The notes: a model not told the origin generated them from the letters alone. 10,992 nt of DNA from Dehalococcoidia bacterium (GCA_030647705.1 JAUSJJ010000255.1:1-10992), one strand, 5' to 3'. Shown: positions 1-6,355, counted from the first letter of the stretch. Numbers and translations are program-made.

Positions 1-552
1 TCCGCGCCGGCCAACAACACCTGGGCCATCGCTATCCCCAAGAGCCTCTCTGAAAAGGAAAACCTGAAGAGCCTCAGCGATTTCGCCGCCTATGTGAATC
101 GGGGCGGCCTCGTGAAGCTGGCCGGATCGGAGGAGTTCGTCACCAGCCCGCCGGCCCTGCCCGCATTTCAGAAAGCGTACGGCTTCAGTCTCAAGCAGGA
201 GCAGTTGGTCACCCTCTCCAGCGGCAACACGGCCCAGACCGAGAAGGCGGCGGCCGAAGGCGCCGGAGGCGTCAACGCGGCGATGGCCTACGGAACGGAT
301 GGCGCGCTGAGCGCGCTCAACCTGATCGTGCTGGCAGATCCGCTGGGCGTCCAGCCGGTCTACGAGCCCGCGCCGATCGTCCGCAAGGCGGTCCTGGACA
401 AGTTCCCCAAAATGGCCGGCATCCTCGATCCGGTATTCCAATCGCTCAACCTGGAAACGCTTCAGACGCTCAACGGACGGATTGCCTTCGAGGGCAAGAA
501 CGCCACAGACGTGGCGCGCGATTACCTGAAGTCCAAGAGCTTCCTGAAGTAG
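1..552 (+). CDS. osmF: Osmoprotectant (glycine betaine-type) ABC transporter substrate-binding protein, 5'-truncated by window edge
   Basis: The reading frame is open from base 1 and ends at TAG 550-552, giving the C-terminal 183 residues; the signal peptide and first lobe lie outside the window. An in-frame GTG at 94 is not the real start, because the homologous sequence continues upstream of it (ANNTWAIAIP, then SLSDFAAYVN). The protein matches the OpuAC/QAT-type binding domain of the OsmF/YehZ family: KLAGSEEF, PALPAFQKAYGF, AAAEGAGGVNAAMAYGTDGA, QPVYEPAPIVR and the typical ending DYLKSKSFLK. Such proteins capture glycine betaine, choline or related quaternary amines outside the membrane and deliver them to the permeases. 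Three genes for the rest of the importer follow on the same strand. The exact ligand cannot be read from this half of the protein. Confidence 0.9.
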   Translation, partial: SAPANNTWAIAIPKSLSEKENLKSLSDFAAYVNRGGLVKLAGSEEFVTSPPALPAFQKAYGFSLKQEQLVTLSSGNTAQTEKAAAEGAGGVNAAMAYGTDGALSALNLIVLADPLGVQPVYEPAPIVRKAVLDKFPKMAGILDPVFQSLNLETLQTLNGRIAFEGKNATDVARDYLKSKSFLK

Positions 553-587
553 TTGTTCATCCCGATTGCCTTGGGCCGCCACGAAAG

Positions 588-600
588 GGGGTGACACCCC
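588..600. repeat. Short G/C inverted repeat after the binding-protein gene
   Basis: GGGGT (588-592), GAC, ACCCC (596-600) form a 5-bp hairpin 36 bases after the stop codon. No T-tract follows, so it is a poor intrinsic terminator. It resembles the stronger CTGGGGG/CCCCCAG hairpin at 6339-6355, sharing a GGGG...GACACCCC core, so it may be a remnant of the same repeat class. Confidence 0.4.
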
Positions 601-622
601 GAAGCCCCTTCCTGACTGGCGC

Positions 623-767
623 CTGGTACTAAGTTGCGCAAGAAAGCGAAACAAACGAGATTCTTCGCTGACTCTCAGAATGACAATAAAGCAATGTCAC
701 CCTGAGCAGAGCGAAGGGTCTCGTGCTTGGTCGTACCATAACGCTGATTCATACAACTAAGTACCAG
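623..767. repeat. MITE-like palindromic repeat element (~145 bp) with terminal inverted repeats
   Basis: The ends form a 14-bp inverted repeat with one mismatch: CTGGTACTAAGTTG (623-636) and CAACTAAGTACCAG (754-767). Inside is a second, longer imperfect palindrome. The left arm 657-685 (GAGATTCTTCGCTG... to TGACA) pairs with the right arm 695-722 (TGTCACCCTGAG... to GGTCTC) around a 9-base loop. The core motif CACCCTGAGCAGAGCGAAGG is one I recognise as an interspersed sequence in Chloroflexota and some other bacterial genomes; that is memory, not a search. A 64-codon ORF through it (566-760) is an artefact of the repeat. There is no transposase, so any mobility would need one supplied from elsewhere. 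It sits between the binding-protein gene and its permease. Confidence 0.7.
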
Positions 768-784
768 TCGGGATGGACTCCCTC

Positions 785-813
785 TATTCACGTATTGTAG
801 TGATCCTGATAAT
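785..813 (+). promoter_or_regulatory. Possible sigma70-type promoter before the permease gene
   Basis: TATTCA (785-790), a 17-base spacer, and GATAAT (808-813). The -10 matches TATAAT at five of six positions but the -35 at only three. It could provide separate transcription of the yehYXW-like genes downstream of the repeat. This is weak, position-based evidence. Confidence 0.3.
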
Positions 814-846
814 GGGCATGATGGACCCTCACGAGGGCCAAGGGAC

Positions 847-2034
847 ATGTTGATGTTTGCCAGATTGGCCGGCCATGACAGCATCGCCTTCGGCGGGTCT
901 GTCATCGGCCTGCTTTCGCTCCTGTTTGGCTGGCTGGAGCTCAAGCCGAACCGGCTGGCTGCCGGTACCGGCCTGAGCATGTGGCAGAGCGCCGGCTGGC
1001 TGGCCACGGCGATCGTCATCGTCCTCTGGCTCATCTGCCTGGCTCTCAGCTTGTCCGGAGGGAAGGCGCTTCGCGCGGCGGTCATCGGGATGGCGGCGAA
1101 CCTGTTGCTCTTCGCCAACTTCGCGTTTGCCGGGCTCACCGCTAGCGGGCTCCTGCGAGAAGAAGCGGCCTTCTCCAGGGTATCCCTGGGCGCCGGCATC
1201 TGGATCAGCGTGTTCGCGGCGTACCTCCTGATATTCTCCGCCCGGCAGAAACTGAAGGGGTCCCCTCTGTGGCGTGGCGTTGTGTCGTGGAGCGGGCTGT
1301 TGGCGGTTGCCCTTCTGCTCGGCCTGGGTTGGTTGAACGACGTCTCTGTGGTCCAGGAATTCATGGGCAACCAGGAACGCTTCTCGCAAGAACTTGTGCA
1401 GCACGTACTCCTCTTCGGGGGCAGCGTCGCCGCGGGTTCGGTCCTTGGCGTGCTGCTGGGCATCTGGGCGGCCCGCAGTGGCATAGCGGAGAAGCCGGTG
1501 TTCTTCGCCGCCAACGTCAGCCAGACGCTGCCCAGCCTGGCCTTTTTCGGCCTGCTCATCGCACCGCTGTCTGCCCTGTCCTCGGCCTTTCCTGCCCTGC
1601 GGGAGATGGGCATACGCGGAATCGGGGCGACTCCGGCAGTTCTGGCGCTCACCATCTACTCGTTGCTGCCCATTGTCCGCAACACATATCTCGGCTTGCG
1701 CCAGGTAGACCCGGCAGTAATCGATGCCGGCCTGGGCATGGGCATGAGCCGGGGCCAGGTATTCCGTCGTATAGAGCTGCCGTTATCGGCGCCGCTCGTT
1801 CTGGAGGGCATCCGGACGGCGATGGTGCAGGCGGTGGGCAATACTGCGGTGGCGGCGCTCATCGGGGCAGGCGGATTGGGCTACTTCATCTTTGCGGGAC
1901 TGGGGCAGGCAGCCTTCGACCTTATCATGCTGGGAGCCATCCCCATAATCGTCATGGCGCTGGTAGCCGATGCCGCCATGCGCTTCGCGGTCAAGGCGGC
2001 CAGCCCCAAGGGAACGGCGGTACCCGGCCAATGA
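847..2034 (+). CDS. yehY: Osmoprotectant ABC transporter permease, YehY-like, with N-terminal membrane extension
   Basis: This 395-residue inner-membrane subunit conducts the osmoprotectant across the membrane. The C-terminal half (about 183-385) is the binding-protein-dependent permease domain. Its ATPase-contacting EAA-type loop lies near 292-311 (DAGLGMGMSRGQVFRRIELP), followed by the conserved ALIGAGGLGYFI. The N-terminal half adds hydrophobic segments near 14-30, 50-70, 78-99, 114-130 and 146-163. Small ProW/OpuCB-type permeases lack this extension; E. coli YehY (about 385 residues) has it. Two starts are possible: ATG 847, with GAGGG at 833-837, or ATG 853, with AGGGA at 841-845. A small hairpin (CCCTC 826-830, GAGGG 833-837) would cover the first ribosome-binding site. 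The gene ends in an ATGA overlap with the ATPase gene, so the two are probably translationally coupled. Confidence 0.9.
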   Translation: MLMFARLAGHDSIAFGGSVIGLLSLLFGWLELKPNRLAAGTGLSMWQSAGWLATAIVIVLWLICLALSLSGGKALRAAVIGMAANLLLFANFAFAGLTASGLLREEAAFSRVSLGAGIWISVFAAYLLIFSARQKLKGSPLWRGVVSWSGLLAVALLLGLGWLNDVSVVQEFMGNQERFSQELVQHVLLFGGSVAAGSVLGVLLGIWAARSGIAEKPVFFAANVSQTLPSLAFFGLLIAPLSALSSAFPALREMGIRGIGATPAVLALTIYSLLPIVRNTYLGLRQVDPAVIDAGLGMGMSRGQVFRRIELPLSAPLVLEGIRTAMVQAVGNTAVAALIGAGGLGYFIFAGLGQAAFDLIMLGAIPIIVMALVADAAMRFAVKAASPKGTAVPGQ

Positions 2035-3128
2035 TACGACTGGAACATGTGAGCAAGCGATATGGGAACACAGTCGCGGTAGACGACGTGTCGCTTGAAA
2101 TCGAAACGGGGCTCGTCTGCGTGCTCATCGGCCCGTCCGGATGCGGCAAGACTACTACCCTGCGGATGATAAACCGGCTGATGGAACCAACCTCGGGGCG
2201 CATTCTCGTCGGCGGGCGCGACATCAGCACGACGAGGCCCGAGGAGTTGCGACGCTCGATTGGGTATGCCATTCAGAACGTGGGGCTGTTCCCTCATATG
2301 ACGGTGGCCGCGAATATCTCCGTGGTGCCCGGACTGCTGCACTGGGACAAGAAACGCATAGCGCGCCGTGTCGAGGAGTTGCTGGCGCTGGTCGGCCTGG
2401 ACCCCTACGCTCACGCGGCCAAGTACCCGAGTCAGCTTTCGGGCGGAGAAGCCCAGCGTGTGGGCGTGGCCCGCGCGCTGGCGGCCGATCCTCCCATCCT
2501 GCTCATGGACGAACCTTTCGGAGCGGTCGATCCGATGACCCGCGAGAGATTACAGACCCAGTTCGCCTCCATACAACAGGCGCTGAAGAAAACCGTGATC
2601 CTGGTAACCCACGACCTGGATGAAGCGATCCGCCTGGCAGACCGCATCGCCATAATGGAGTCCGGCAGACTGGTCCAATACGACACGCCCGAAGTCATGC
2701 TGGCCAGGCCCGCGAACAAGTTCGTGCATGACTTCGTGGGGGCGGATCACGCCCTCAAGCGCCTGTCCCGGATCAAGATCGGAGGGTACGTCAAGCCGGC
2801 GGCAACAGTCAGGGTAAACGCGTCGGCGCAGGAGATAGCCTCCGCCCTGGGGGGCCACCGGTGGGGCTGGGTAGTGGACGAAGCGGGCCGCCCGGTGGGG
2901 TGGATCGACGCCAGGGACCTGCCGTCCGCGGCAAGCTTGAGCGAGGCCATAGTCCGCGCGGACACGGATGAGATAGCCGTGGCAAGGACAGCCACGCTCA
3001 GAGAGGCTCTCTCCCGGATGCTGGGCAACGGCATGAAAAGCATCCCGGTGATCGATGGACAGGGGCGTTTCCTGGGCGAGATAACGCTACGTGACATCGA
3101 AACAGCCACGGCTGAGGCAGAGCCATGA
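2031..3128 (+). CDS. yehX: Osmoprotectant ABC transporter ATP-binding protein with CBS domains, YehX/ProV/OpuA-like
   Basis: This 365-residue ATPase powers the importer. Walker A is GPSGCGKTT (34-42), the Q-loop Gln is Q82, the signature is LSGGEAQRVGVARAL (136-150), Walker B is ILLMDE (156-161) and the switch His is H194 (LVTHDLDEA). About 260-365 form a CBS pair ending in SIPVIDGQGRFLGEITLRDIE. In the OpuA/ProV family such domains sense ionic strength or nucleotides and gate transport. The frame is open far upstream (from 1269), but that part lies antiphase to the permease and looks non-native. The true start is ATG 2031, which overlaps the permease stop as ATGA and begins the canonical MIRLEHVSKRYG. 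It ends in another ATGA overlap with the next permease. No strong Shine-Dalgarno precedes it, consistent with coupling. Confidence 0.93.
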   Translation: MIRLEHVSKRYGNTVAVDDVSLEIETGLVCVLIGPSGCGKTTTLRMINRLMEPTSGRILVGGRDISTTRPEELRRSIGYAIQNVGLFPHMTVAANISVVPGLLHWDKKRIARRVEELLALVGLDPYAHAAKYPSQLSGGEAQRVGVARALAADPPILLMDEPFGAVDPMTRERLQTQFASIQQALKKTVILVTHDLDEAIRLADRIAIMESGRLVQYDTPEVMLARPANKFVHDFVGADHALKRLSRIKIGGYVKPAATVRVNASAQEIASALGGHRWGWVVDEAGRPVGWIDARDLPSAASLSEAIVRADTDEIAVARTATLREALSRMLGNGMKSIPVIDGQGRFLGEITLRDIETATAEAEP

Positions 3129-3886
3129 GCTCACCGAGGTTCAGGCGCTGGGCCTTGCTCGCCCTGCTGGCTGCCGGCTTCATTGCCCTCGTCAGCGCCA
3201 TGAAGCTGTGGGAGGTGTCTTTGGCCTTCCTGTTCCCTCAGGAGCTTCAGGTGGTGCACCCACGGGCAACCCTGCTCGTCCTGGTCTGGGAGCACATTCA
3301 GCTCGTGGCCGTTTCCAGCGCGCTCACTCTGCTCATCGGCATCCCGCTCGGCATCTGGGTGACCCGTCCCGGCGGCAAGGAGCTCCAACCCGTGGTGGCC
3401 AGCGTCACCTCCTTCGGACAGACGTTCCCGCCGGTGGCGGTGCTGGCGCTCGCCGTGCCCCTGCTCGGATTCGGGCTGCTGCCGACGGTCGTGGCGCTGT
3501 TTCTGTACGGTCTGCTGCCTGTAGTGCGTAACACCATTGCCGGCCTCAACGCCGTCCCGAACGACGTCCTGGAGGCAGCGTACGGCATGGGCATGAGCCG
3601 TTTCCAGGCGCTGCTCAGAGTGGAAATTCCAGTCGCCGCCCGGGCCATCATTGCGGGGATACGCGTATCCGTGGTGATCAACATCGGCACCGCCATGATC
3701 GGCGCCGTTATCGGGGCCGGGGGTCTGGGCTCACCCATCATAGCCGGGCTGGTACAGGACAACATCGCGTATATCGTCGAAGGCGCCGCCCCTGCGGCCA
3801 TGCTGGCCATTCTGGCTGACCAGTTGCTCGCCAACGTGGAGAAGGAGTTCGCCCACGCGCCGGACATTATCGCGTCTCCCGCCTAG
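3125..3886 (+). CDS. yehW: Osmoprotectant ABC transporter permease, YehW-like
   Basis: This 253-residue second membrane subunit presumably forms a heterodimer with the YehY-like permease. Hydrophobic segments run near 9-27, 52-78, 103-132, 183-207 and 222-236. The EAA loop is near 150-170 (EAAYGMGMSRFQALLRVEIPV) and is followed by AVIGAGGLGSPIIAGL. The length is close to that of E. coli YehW (about 240-250) and it has no N-terminal extension. The ATG overlaps the ATPase stop (ATGA, 3125-3128), making it the last gene of the transport operon. The 5-bp hairpin downstream (3894-3909) has no T-tract, so the terminator is not obvious. Confidence 0.9.
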   Translation: MSSPRFRRWALLALLAAGFIALVSAMKLWEVSLAFLFPQELQVVHPRATLLVLVWEHIQLVAVSSALTLLIGIPLGIWVTRPGGKELQPVVASVTSFGQTFPPVAVLALAVPLLGFGLLPTVVALFLYGLLPVVRNTIAGLNAVPNDVLEAAYGMGMSRFQALLRVEIPVAARAIIAGIRVSVVINIGTAMIGAVIGAGGLGSPIIAGLVQDNIAYIVEGAAPAAMLAILADQLLANVEKEFAHAPDIIASPA

Positions 3887-4039
3887 CGCTCAGGCGCGCA
3901 AGTCCGCGCAACAAACTTCCCTCCACCTTGTCGGCCCTCTCCCACGCCGGGTAAAGGAGGACTCCACTCTTGTCCATACACCCGGTGTCCTGCCGCTCCA
4001 CCTCCACATGACTCCATTTCGCAAGTAGGAACCGCTTTC

Positions 4040-4078
4040 TACGTAAAGTTGCACCTTGTACATACGTTGCATTACGTA
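4040..4078. promoter_or_regulatory. Candidate operator: TACGTAA...TTACGTA inverted repeat with internal GTTGCA direct repeats
   Basis: TACGTAA (4040-4046) and TTACGTA (4072-4078) are exact inverted repeats with centres 32 bp apart (about three helical turns). Between them GTTGCA occurs twice (4048-4053 and 4066-4071), 18 bp apart. The right arm abuts the -35 box of the downstream promoter. The position suits an activator or repressor site. No named regulator can be assigned. Confidence 0.35.
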
Positions 4079-4107
4079 TTGACCGGCCTGCGAATCCAAT
4101 GAATAAT
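4079..4107 (+). promoter_or_regulatory. Sigma70-type promoter of the redox cassette
   Basis: TTGACC (4079-4084), a 17-base spacer, and AATAAT (4102-4107). Each hexamer matches its consensus at five of six positions and the spacing is optimal. Transcription would start near 4114, leaving about a 107-base leader before the glutaredoxin-like gene. Confidence 0.6.
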
Positions 4108-4220
4108 TAGGGAAGTGGCCGTATGTGAACGGCCCGAGCAAGCCGGGAAATGGCTGAGTCGCCATCTGTGGATAAGTACGGCTCGCACAGCCGCCGGAGC
4201 GGAACGCGAAAAGGAGCAGG

Positions 4221-4502
4221 ATGATGACCGTGGAACACGTGCAAGGCAGGGAAGCTGGGCAAGTCATGCTATTCGCGCTGAGCACATGCGTCTGGTGCAA
4301 AAAAACGAGGTCGCTGCTCGACGAGCTGGGAGTGGCGTACGACTGTCAGTACGTGGACCTGCTGCAGGGCAACGCCAGGACCAAGGCGATCAGTGCGGTA
4401 CGCCAGTCGAATCCCAGAAGTTCCTTCCCCACTCTTATAGTGAACAAACGGGTGATCATCGGTTTTCAAGAGACCGAGATCCGAGAAGCCCTGGCAGCAT
4501 GA
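4221..4502 (+). CDS. Glutaredoxin-like thiol-disulfide oxidoreductase
   Basis: This 93-residue single thioredoxin-fold domain is about the size of glutaredoxin/NrdH proteins. The active site is CVWC (23-26) at the start of the first helix, within [17 protein letters not shown]. The cis-proline is P70 (SFPTLIVN), and the ending [14 protein letters not shown] is typical. An additional Cys is at 42. It would exchange dithiol/disulfide electrons in the cytoplasm. AAGGAG at 4211-4216 serves either ATG 4221 (4-base spacing) or ATG 4224 (7-base spacing, more usual). Its stop overlaps the next gene's start as ATGA. The pairing with an FTR-type protein suggests that protein is its electron donor, which is inference; no glutathione-binding specificity can be claimed. 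Confidence 0.88.
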   Translation: MMTVEHVQGREAGQVMLFALSTCVWCKKTRSLLDELGVAYDCQYVDLLQGNARTKAISAVRQSNPRSSFPTLIVNKRVIIGFQETEIREALAA

Positions 4503-5011
4503 ACGACCAAACGTCGCCCACCACGGGCGAAATCGACGATCTGTACCGGAGGCTGGCTATAGAAGCAGAAGCCGGGGGTTACCACCTCAATCCGAACGCA
4601 CCGTTCACCAGGGAGCTGGTGAAGGGTCTGCTGGTAAACGAGAAACGGTACGGCTATCGGGCTTGTCCCTGCCGCCTGGCTTCAGGCAATAAGGGGGAAG
4701 ACCTGGATATCACATGCCCCTGCGATTACCGTGACCCGGACCTGACCGATTACGGGACCTGCTACTGCGCGCTATACGTTTCCGGCGCCGCGCAGCGCGG
4801 TGAACAGGAGATCGGGGGCATCCCGGAGCGCCGGCCGCCTCCTGAAGAGAGACAGCAGCCACAGGCCAAACAACCGGGCGCAGTGAGTTCACCTCTGGCT
4901 TGGCCGGTGTGGCGGTGTAATGTATGCGGATACCTGTGCGCCAGAGACAGCCCACCAGAGGTCTGTCCCATCTGCAAGGCCAAAAAAGACAGGTTCCAGC
5001 GATTCATGTAG
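4499..5011 (+). CDS. Ferredoxin:thioredoxin reductase catalytic subunit-like protein fused to a C-terminal rubredoxin domain
   Basis: In this 170-residue protein, residues 12-95 are the FTR beta-chain-like domain, with three Cys pairs: CPC (56-58), CPC (73-75) and CYC (88-90). In classical FTR these residues bind a [4Fe-4S] cluster beside a redox-active disulfide that reduces thioredoxin. The spacing here is CPC-x14-CPC-x12-CYC, unlike the plant/cyanobacterial CPC-x16-CPC-x8-CHC, and the CHC His is Tyr. A Pro/Gln/Glu-rich linker (109-135) leads to a rubredoxin-type Fe(Cys)4 knuckle pair, CNVC (140-143) and CPIC (156-159), with W138 before and FQRF after. No FTR alpha (variable) subunit gene is seen nearby. 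The start ATG overlaps the glutaredoxin stop, so both are likely made together. Likely role: passing one-electron equivalents to a thioredoxin/glutaredoxin partner. The electron donor is unknown. Confidence 0.87.
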   Translation: MNDQTSPTTGEIDDLYRRLAIEAEAGGYHLNPNAPFTRELVKGLLVNEKRYGYRACPCRLASGNKGEDLDITCPCDYRDPDLTDYGTCYCALYVSGAAQRGEQEIGGIPERRPPPEERQQPQAKQPGAVSSPLAWPVWRCNVCGYLCARDSPPEVCPICKAKKDRFQRFM

Positions 5012-5066
5012 CGAAGACACGCCTGCCGGCGGCGGCCACCCCGGACAAAACCTGGCGAGGCACGCC

Positions 5067-5082
5067 GCGGACATTTGTCCGC
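5067..5082. repeat. Short palindrome between the FTR-fusion and flavin reductase genes
   Basis: GCGGACA (5067-5073), TT, TGTCCGC (5076-5082) form a near-complete palindrome in the 95-base gap. It could be a small mRNA hairpin or a protein site. There is no T-tract, so it is not a convincing terminator. Confidence 0.4.
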
Positions 5083-5106
5083 CCATTCATCAAGGGGGTA
5101 GGCAAC

Positions 5107-5664
5107 ATGGCCAAGACATTCAACATCCTCGGCTTTGCCGGAAGCTTGCGAAAGGCGTCTTTTAACCGGGATCTTCTCCGTGCGGCGGCGGAGCTGGCCC
5201 CGGCCGGCAGCAAGATCGACGTATTCGAACTGGAGGGAATCCCCCCTTTCAACCAGGACCTGGAGCAGTCACCTCCGGACATCGTGAAGGACTTCAAGGC
5301 GAAAGTGAGGGCATCCGATGCCATCTTGATCGTGACGCCGGAATACAACTACGGCGTCCCCGGCGTGCTGAAGAACGCCATCGACTGGGCATCCCGACCC
5401 TACGGCGACAACGCCTTCGAGGGCAAGCCGGTAGCCGTGATGAGCGCGTCCATCGGGATGCTGGGAGGCGCCAGAGCGCAATACCACCTGCGCCAGTCCT
5501 TCGTCTTCCTGAACATGTATCCGGTGAACAGGCCGGAAGTGATGGTGGCCTTCGCGGACCAGAAGTTCGACCAGAACGGACAGCTCAAAGACGAGCAGGC
5601 GAAGAAGCTGATTGTAGGATTGCTCCAGACGTTGATCGCTTTCACCGAAAAGCTCAAGCCCTGA
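5107..5664 (+). CDS. NAD(P)H-dependent FMN reductase family flavoprotein (YieF/chromate-reductase type)
   Basis: This 185-residue flavodoxin-fold enzyme has the family's FMN phosphate-binding loop, GFAGSLRKASFNRDLL (9-24), and the second signature PEYNYGVPGVLKNAIDW (78-94). IGMLGGARAQYHLRQ (116-130) is the usual loop near the flavin. Characterised relatives use NAD(P)H to reduce FMN, quinones, azo dyes or chromate in vitro; the natural substrate here is unknown. ATG 5107 is supported by GGGGG at 5094-5098, with an 8-base gap. The frame is open upstream to 4924, but that part overlaps the FTR gene and is not family-like. It lies 95 bases after the FTR-rubredoxin gene on the same strand, so it may be cotranscribed. 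Confidence 0.9.
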   Translation: MAKTFNILGFAGSLRKASFNRDLLRAAAELAPAGSKIDVFELEGIPPFNQDLEQSPPDIVKDFKAKVRASDAILIVTPEYNYGVPGVLKNAIDWASRPYGDNAFEGKPVAVMSASIGMLGGARAQYHLRQSFVFLNMYPVNRPEVMVAFADQKFDQNGQLKDEQAKKLIVGLLQTLIAFTEKLKP

Positions 5665-5685
5665 GCCTGCGCTCTTGCCGCTGCT

Positions 5686-6211
5686 CTATGCGTCCAGCCA
5701 GCCTTTTCCCTTGAGCAGCCCTCGCAAATAGCCCACCTCACCGGCGTGCTCCAGGCAGTCCGCCATAATGCTGACCAGGCGCACGCCCACCGTGGGCGCC
5801 GGCTGGTACCAGGGCTCATCCAGCTCCCCCTGCCCAGGTCTTTGGGCGACAACGTCCTCAGATATCGGGCCGTCCGCTCAAGAACTGCGCGGTAATATGC
5901 CAGCAACGTCCGCGCGCCCGGCGACCTGAACGCCGCTCTTCCGGGGTATGCCCGAATCCAGTGTCAGATGGGTCGGCGGCGCGGTTGAACTTGGCGTGCC
6001 ATTTGTCCCTGGTCCCAAGCTGCTCCTCTCCCATGAGGGCCGCAATCTAACTGTCCTGCCCACGCGTCAGATGCCACACGATCCAGCCCATACTGTTGCA
6101 GTCGGGACGGGGCTGTTTGTCCAGGCCCGCCTTGGTCATCCCTGCCAGCGCCGGCTCCACTATCTCCAACACTCGCCCATAGCCATCGATGATAAGATTG
6201 CGCCATTCCAT
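5686..6211 (-). pseudogene. Broken DinB-family (DUF664-like) protein gene
   Basis: Reading the - strand from ATG at 6211 gives MEWRNLIIDGYGRVLEIVEP and then GWIVWHLTRGQDS. An in-frame TAG (6047-6049, codon 55) follows, then IAALMGEEQLGTRDKWHAKF and DTGFGHTPEE. The frame is then lost near 5945. In a second frame it continues AAFRSPGARTLLAYYRAVLE and RYLRTLSPKDLGR. It shifts again near 5835, where a run of G occurs, and the third frame gives DEPWYQPAPTVGVRLVSIMA, DCLEHAGEVGYLRG and GKGWLDA, ending at TAG (5686-5688). Joined, these make one continuous DinB-like four-helix protein of about 170 residues, with the family's typical His in WHL and in EHAG. DinB-like proteins are metal-binding and often thiol-dependent enzymes. 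One nonsense codon plus two frameshifts indicates genuine decay rather than one sequencing error. It converges with the flavin reductase gene. Confidence 0.75.
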
Positions 6212-6305
6212 GGTCTCTTACCTCTGCTGCATCGTTGACCGCCGCGCTGACAGCTTTCAGCCATGAGGCTGTCCGAGAAGTGGCGTTTCGACTATCCCCC
6301 TTTGC

Positions 6306-6355
6306 CCCCCTTCCTAGCCAGGAAGGGGGAATTTGAATCTGGGGGACACCCCCAG
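6306..6355. repeat. Two adjacent strong G/C inverted repeats
   Basis: The first hairpin is CCCCCTTCCT (6306-6315), AGCC, AGGAAGGGGG (6320-6329), a perfect 10-bp stem. The second is CTGGGGG (6339-6345), ACA, CCCCCAG (6349-6355), a perfect 7-bp stem. They lie in the 211-base gap between the broken DinB gene and the 3' end of corA, which otherwise shows no gene. On the + strand the first stem is followed by AATTTGAATCT, not a clean T-tract. They may work as a weak terminator for corA, but they look more like an interspersed noncoding repeat. Confidence 0.6.

Larger units (their letters stand above)
3887..4220. other. Intergenic region between the transporter and redox operons
   Basis: These 334 bases hold no gene I can support; a 136-codon reverse ORF (3890-4300) has no recognisable composition and overlaps the real glutaredoxin gene. 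A small GCGCG/CGCGC hairpin lies at 3894-3909. The second half holds the palindromic motif at 4040-4078, the promoter at 4079-4107, and about 110 bases of leader before the glutaredoxin gene. The leader includes a short ATGGC...GCCAT inverted repeat but no recognised riboswitch. Confidence 0.6.

Noticed and set aside
566..760. 64-codon ORF after the binding-protein gene
   Set aside because: It runs through the palindromic repeat; such peptides containing HPEQSEGS are common false predictions from this element.
675..1655. 326-codon reverse ORF opposite the YehY-like gene
   Set aside because: Its sequence is Arg/Pro/Ser-rich and shadow-like, and the opposite strand encodes a clear permease over the same bases.
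1269..2030. Upstream in-frame extension of the ATPase gene
   Set aside because: It overlaps the permease in another frame, is Arg/Gly/His-rich and lacks ABC homology; ATG 2031 gives the canonical N-terminus.
3890..4300. 136-codon reverse ORF in the intergenic region
   Set aside because: No recognisable motif, and it covers the promoter and the start of the glutaredoxin gene on the other strand.
5948..6238. 96-codon + strand ORF over the broken DinB gene
   Set aside because: The reverse strand gives DinB-like segments in three frames; the + strand peptide resembles nothing.
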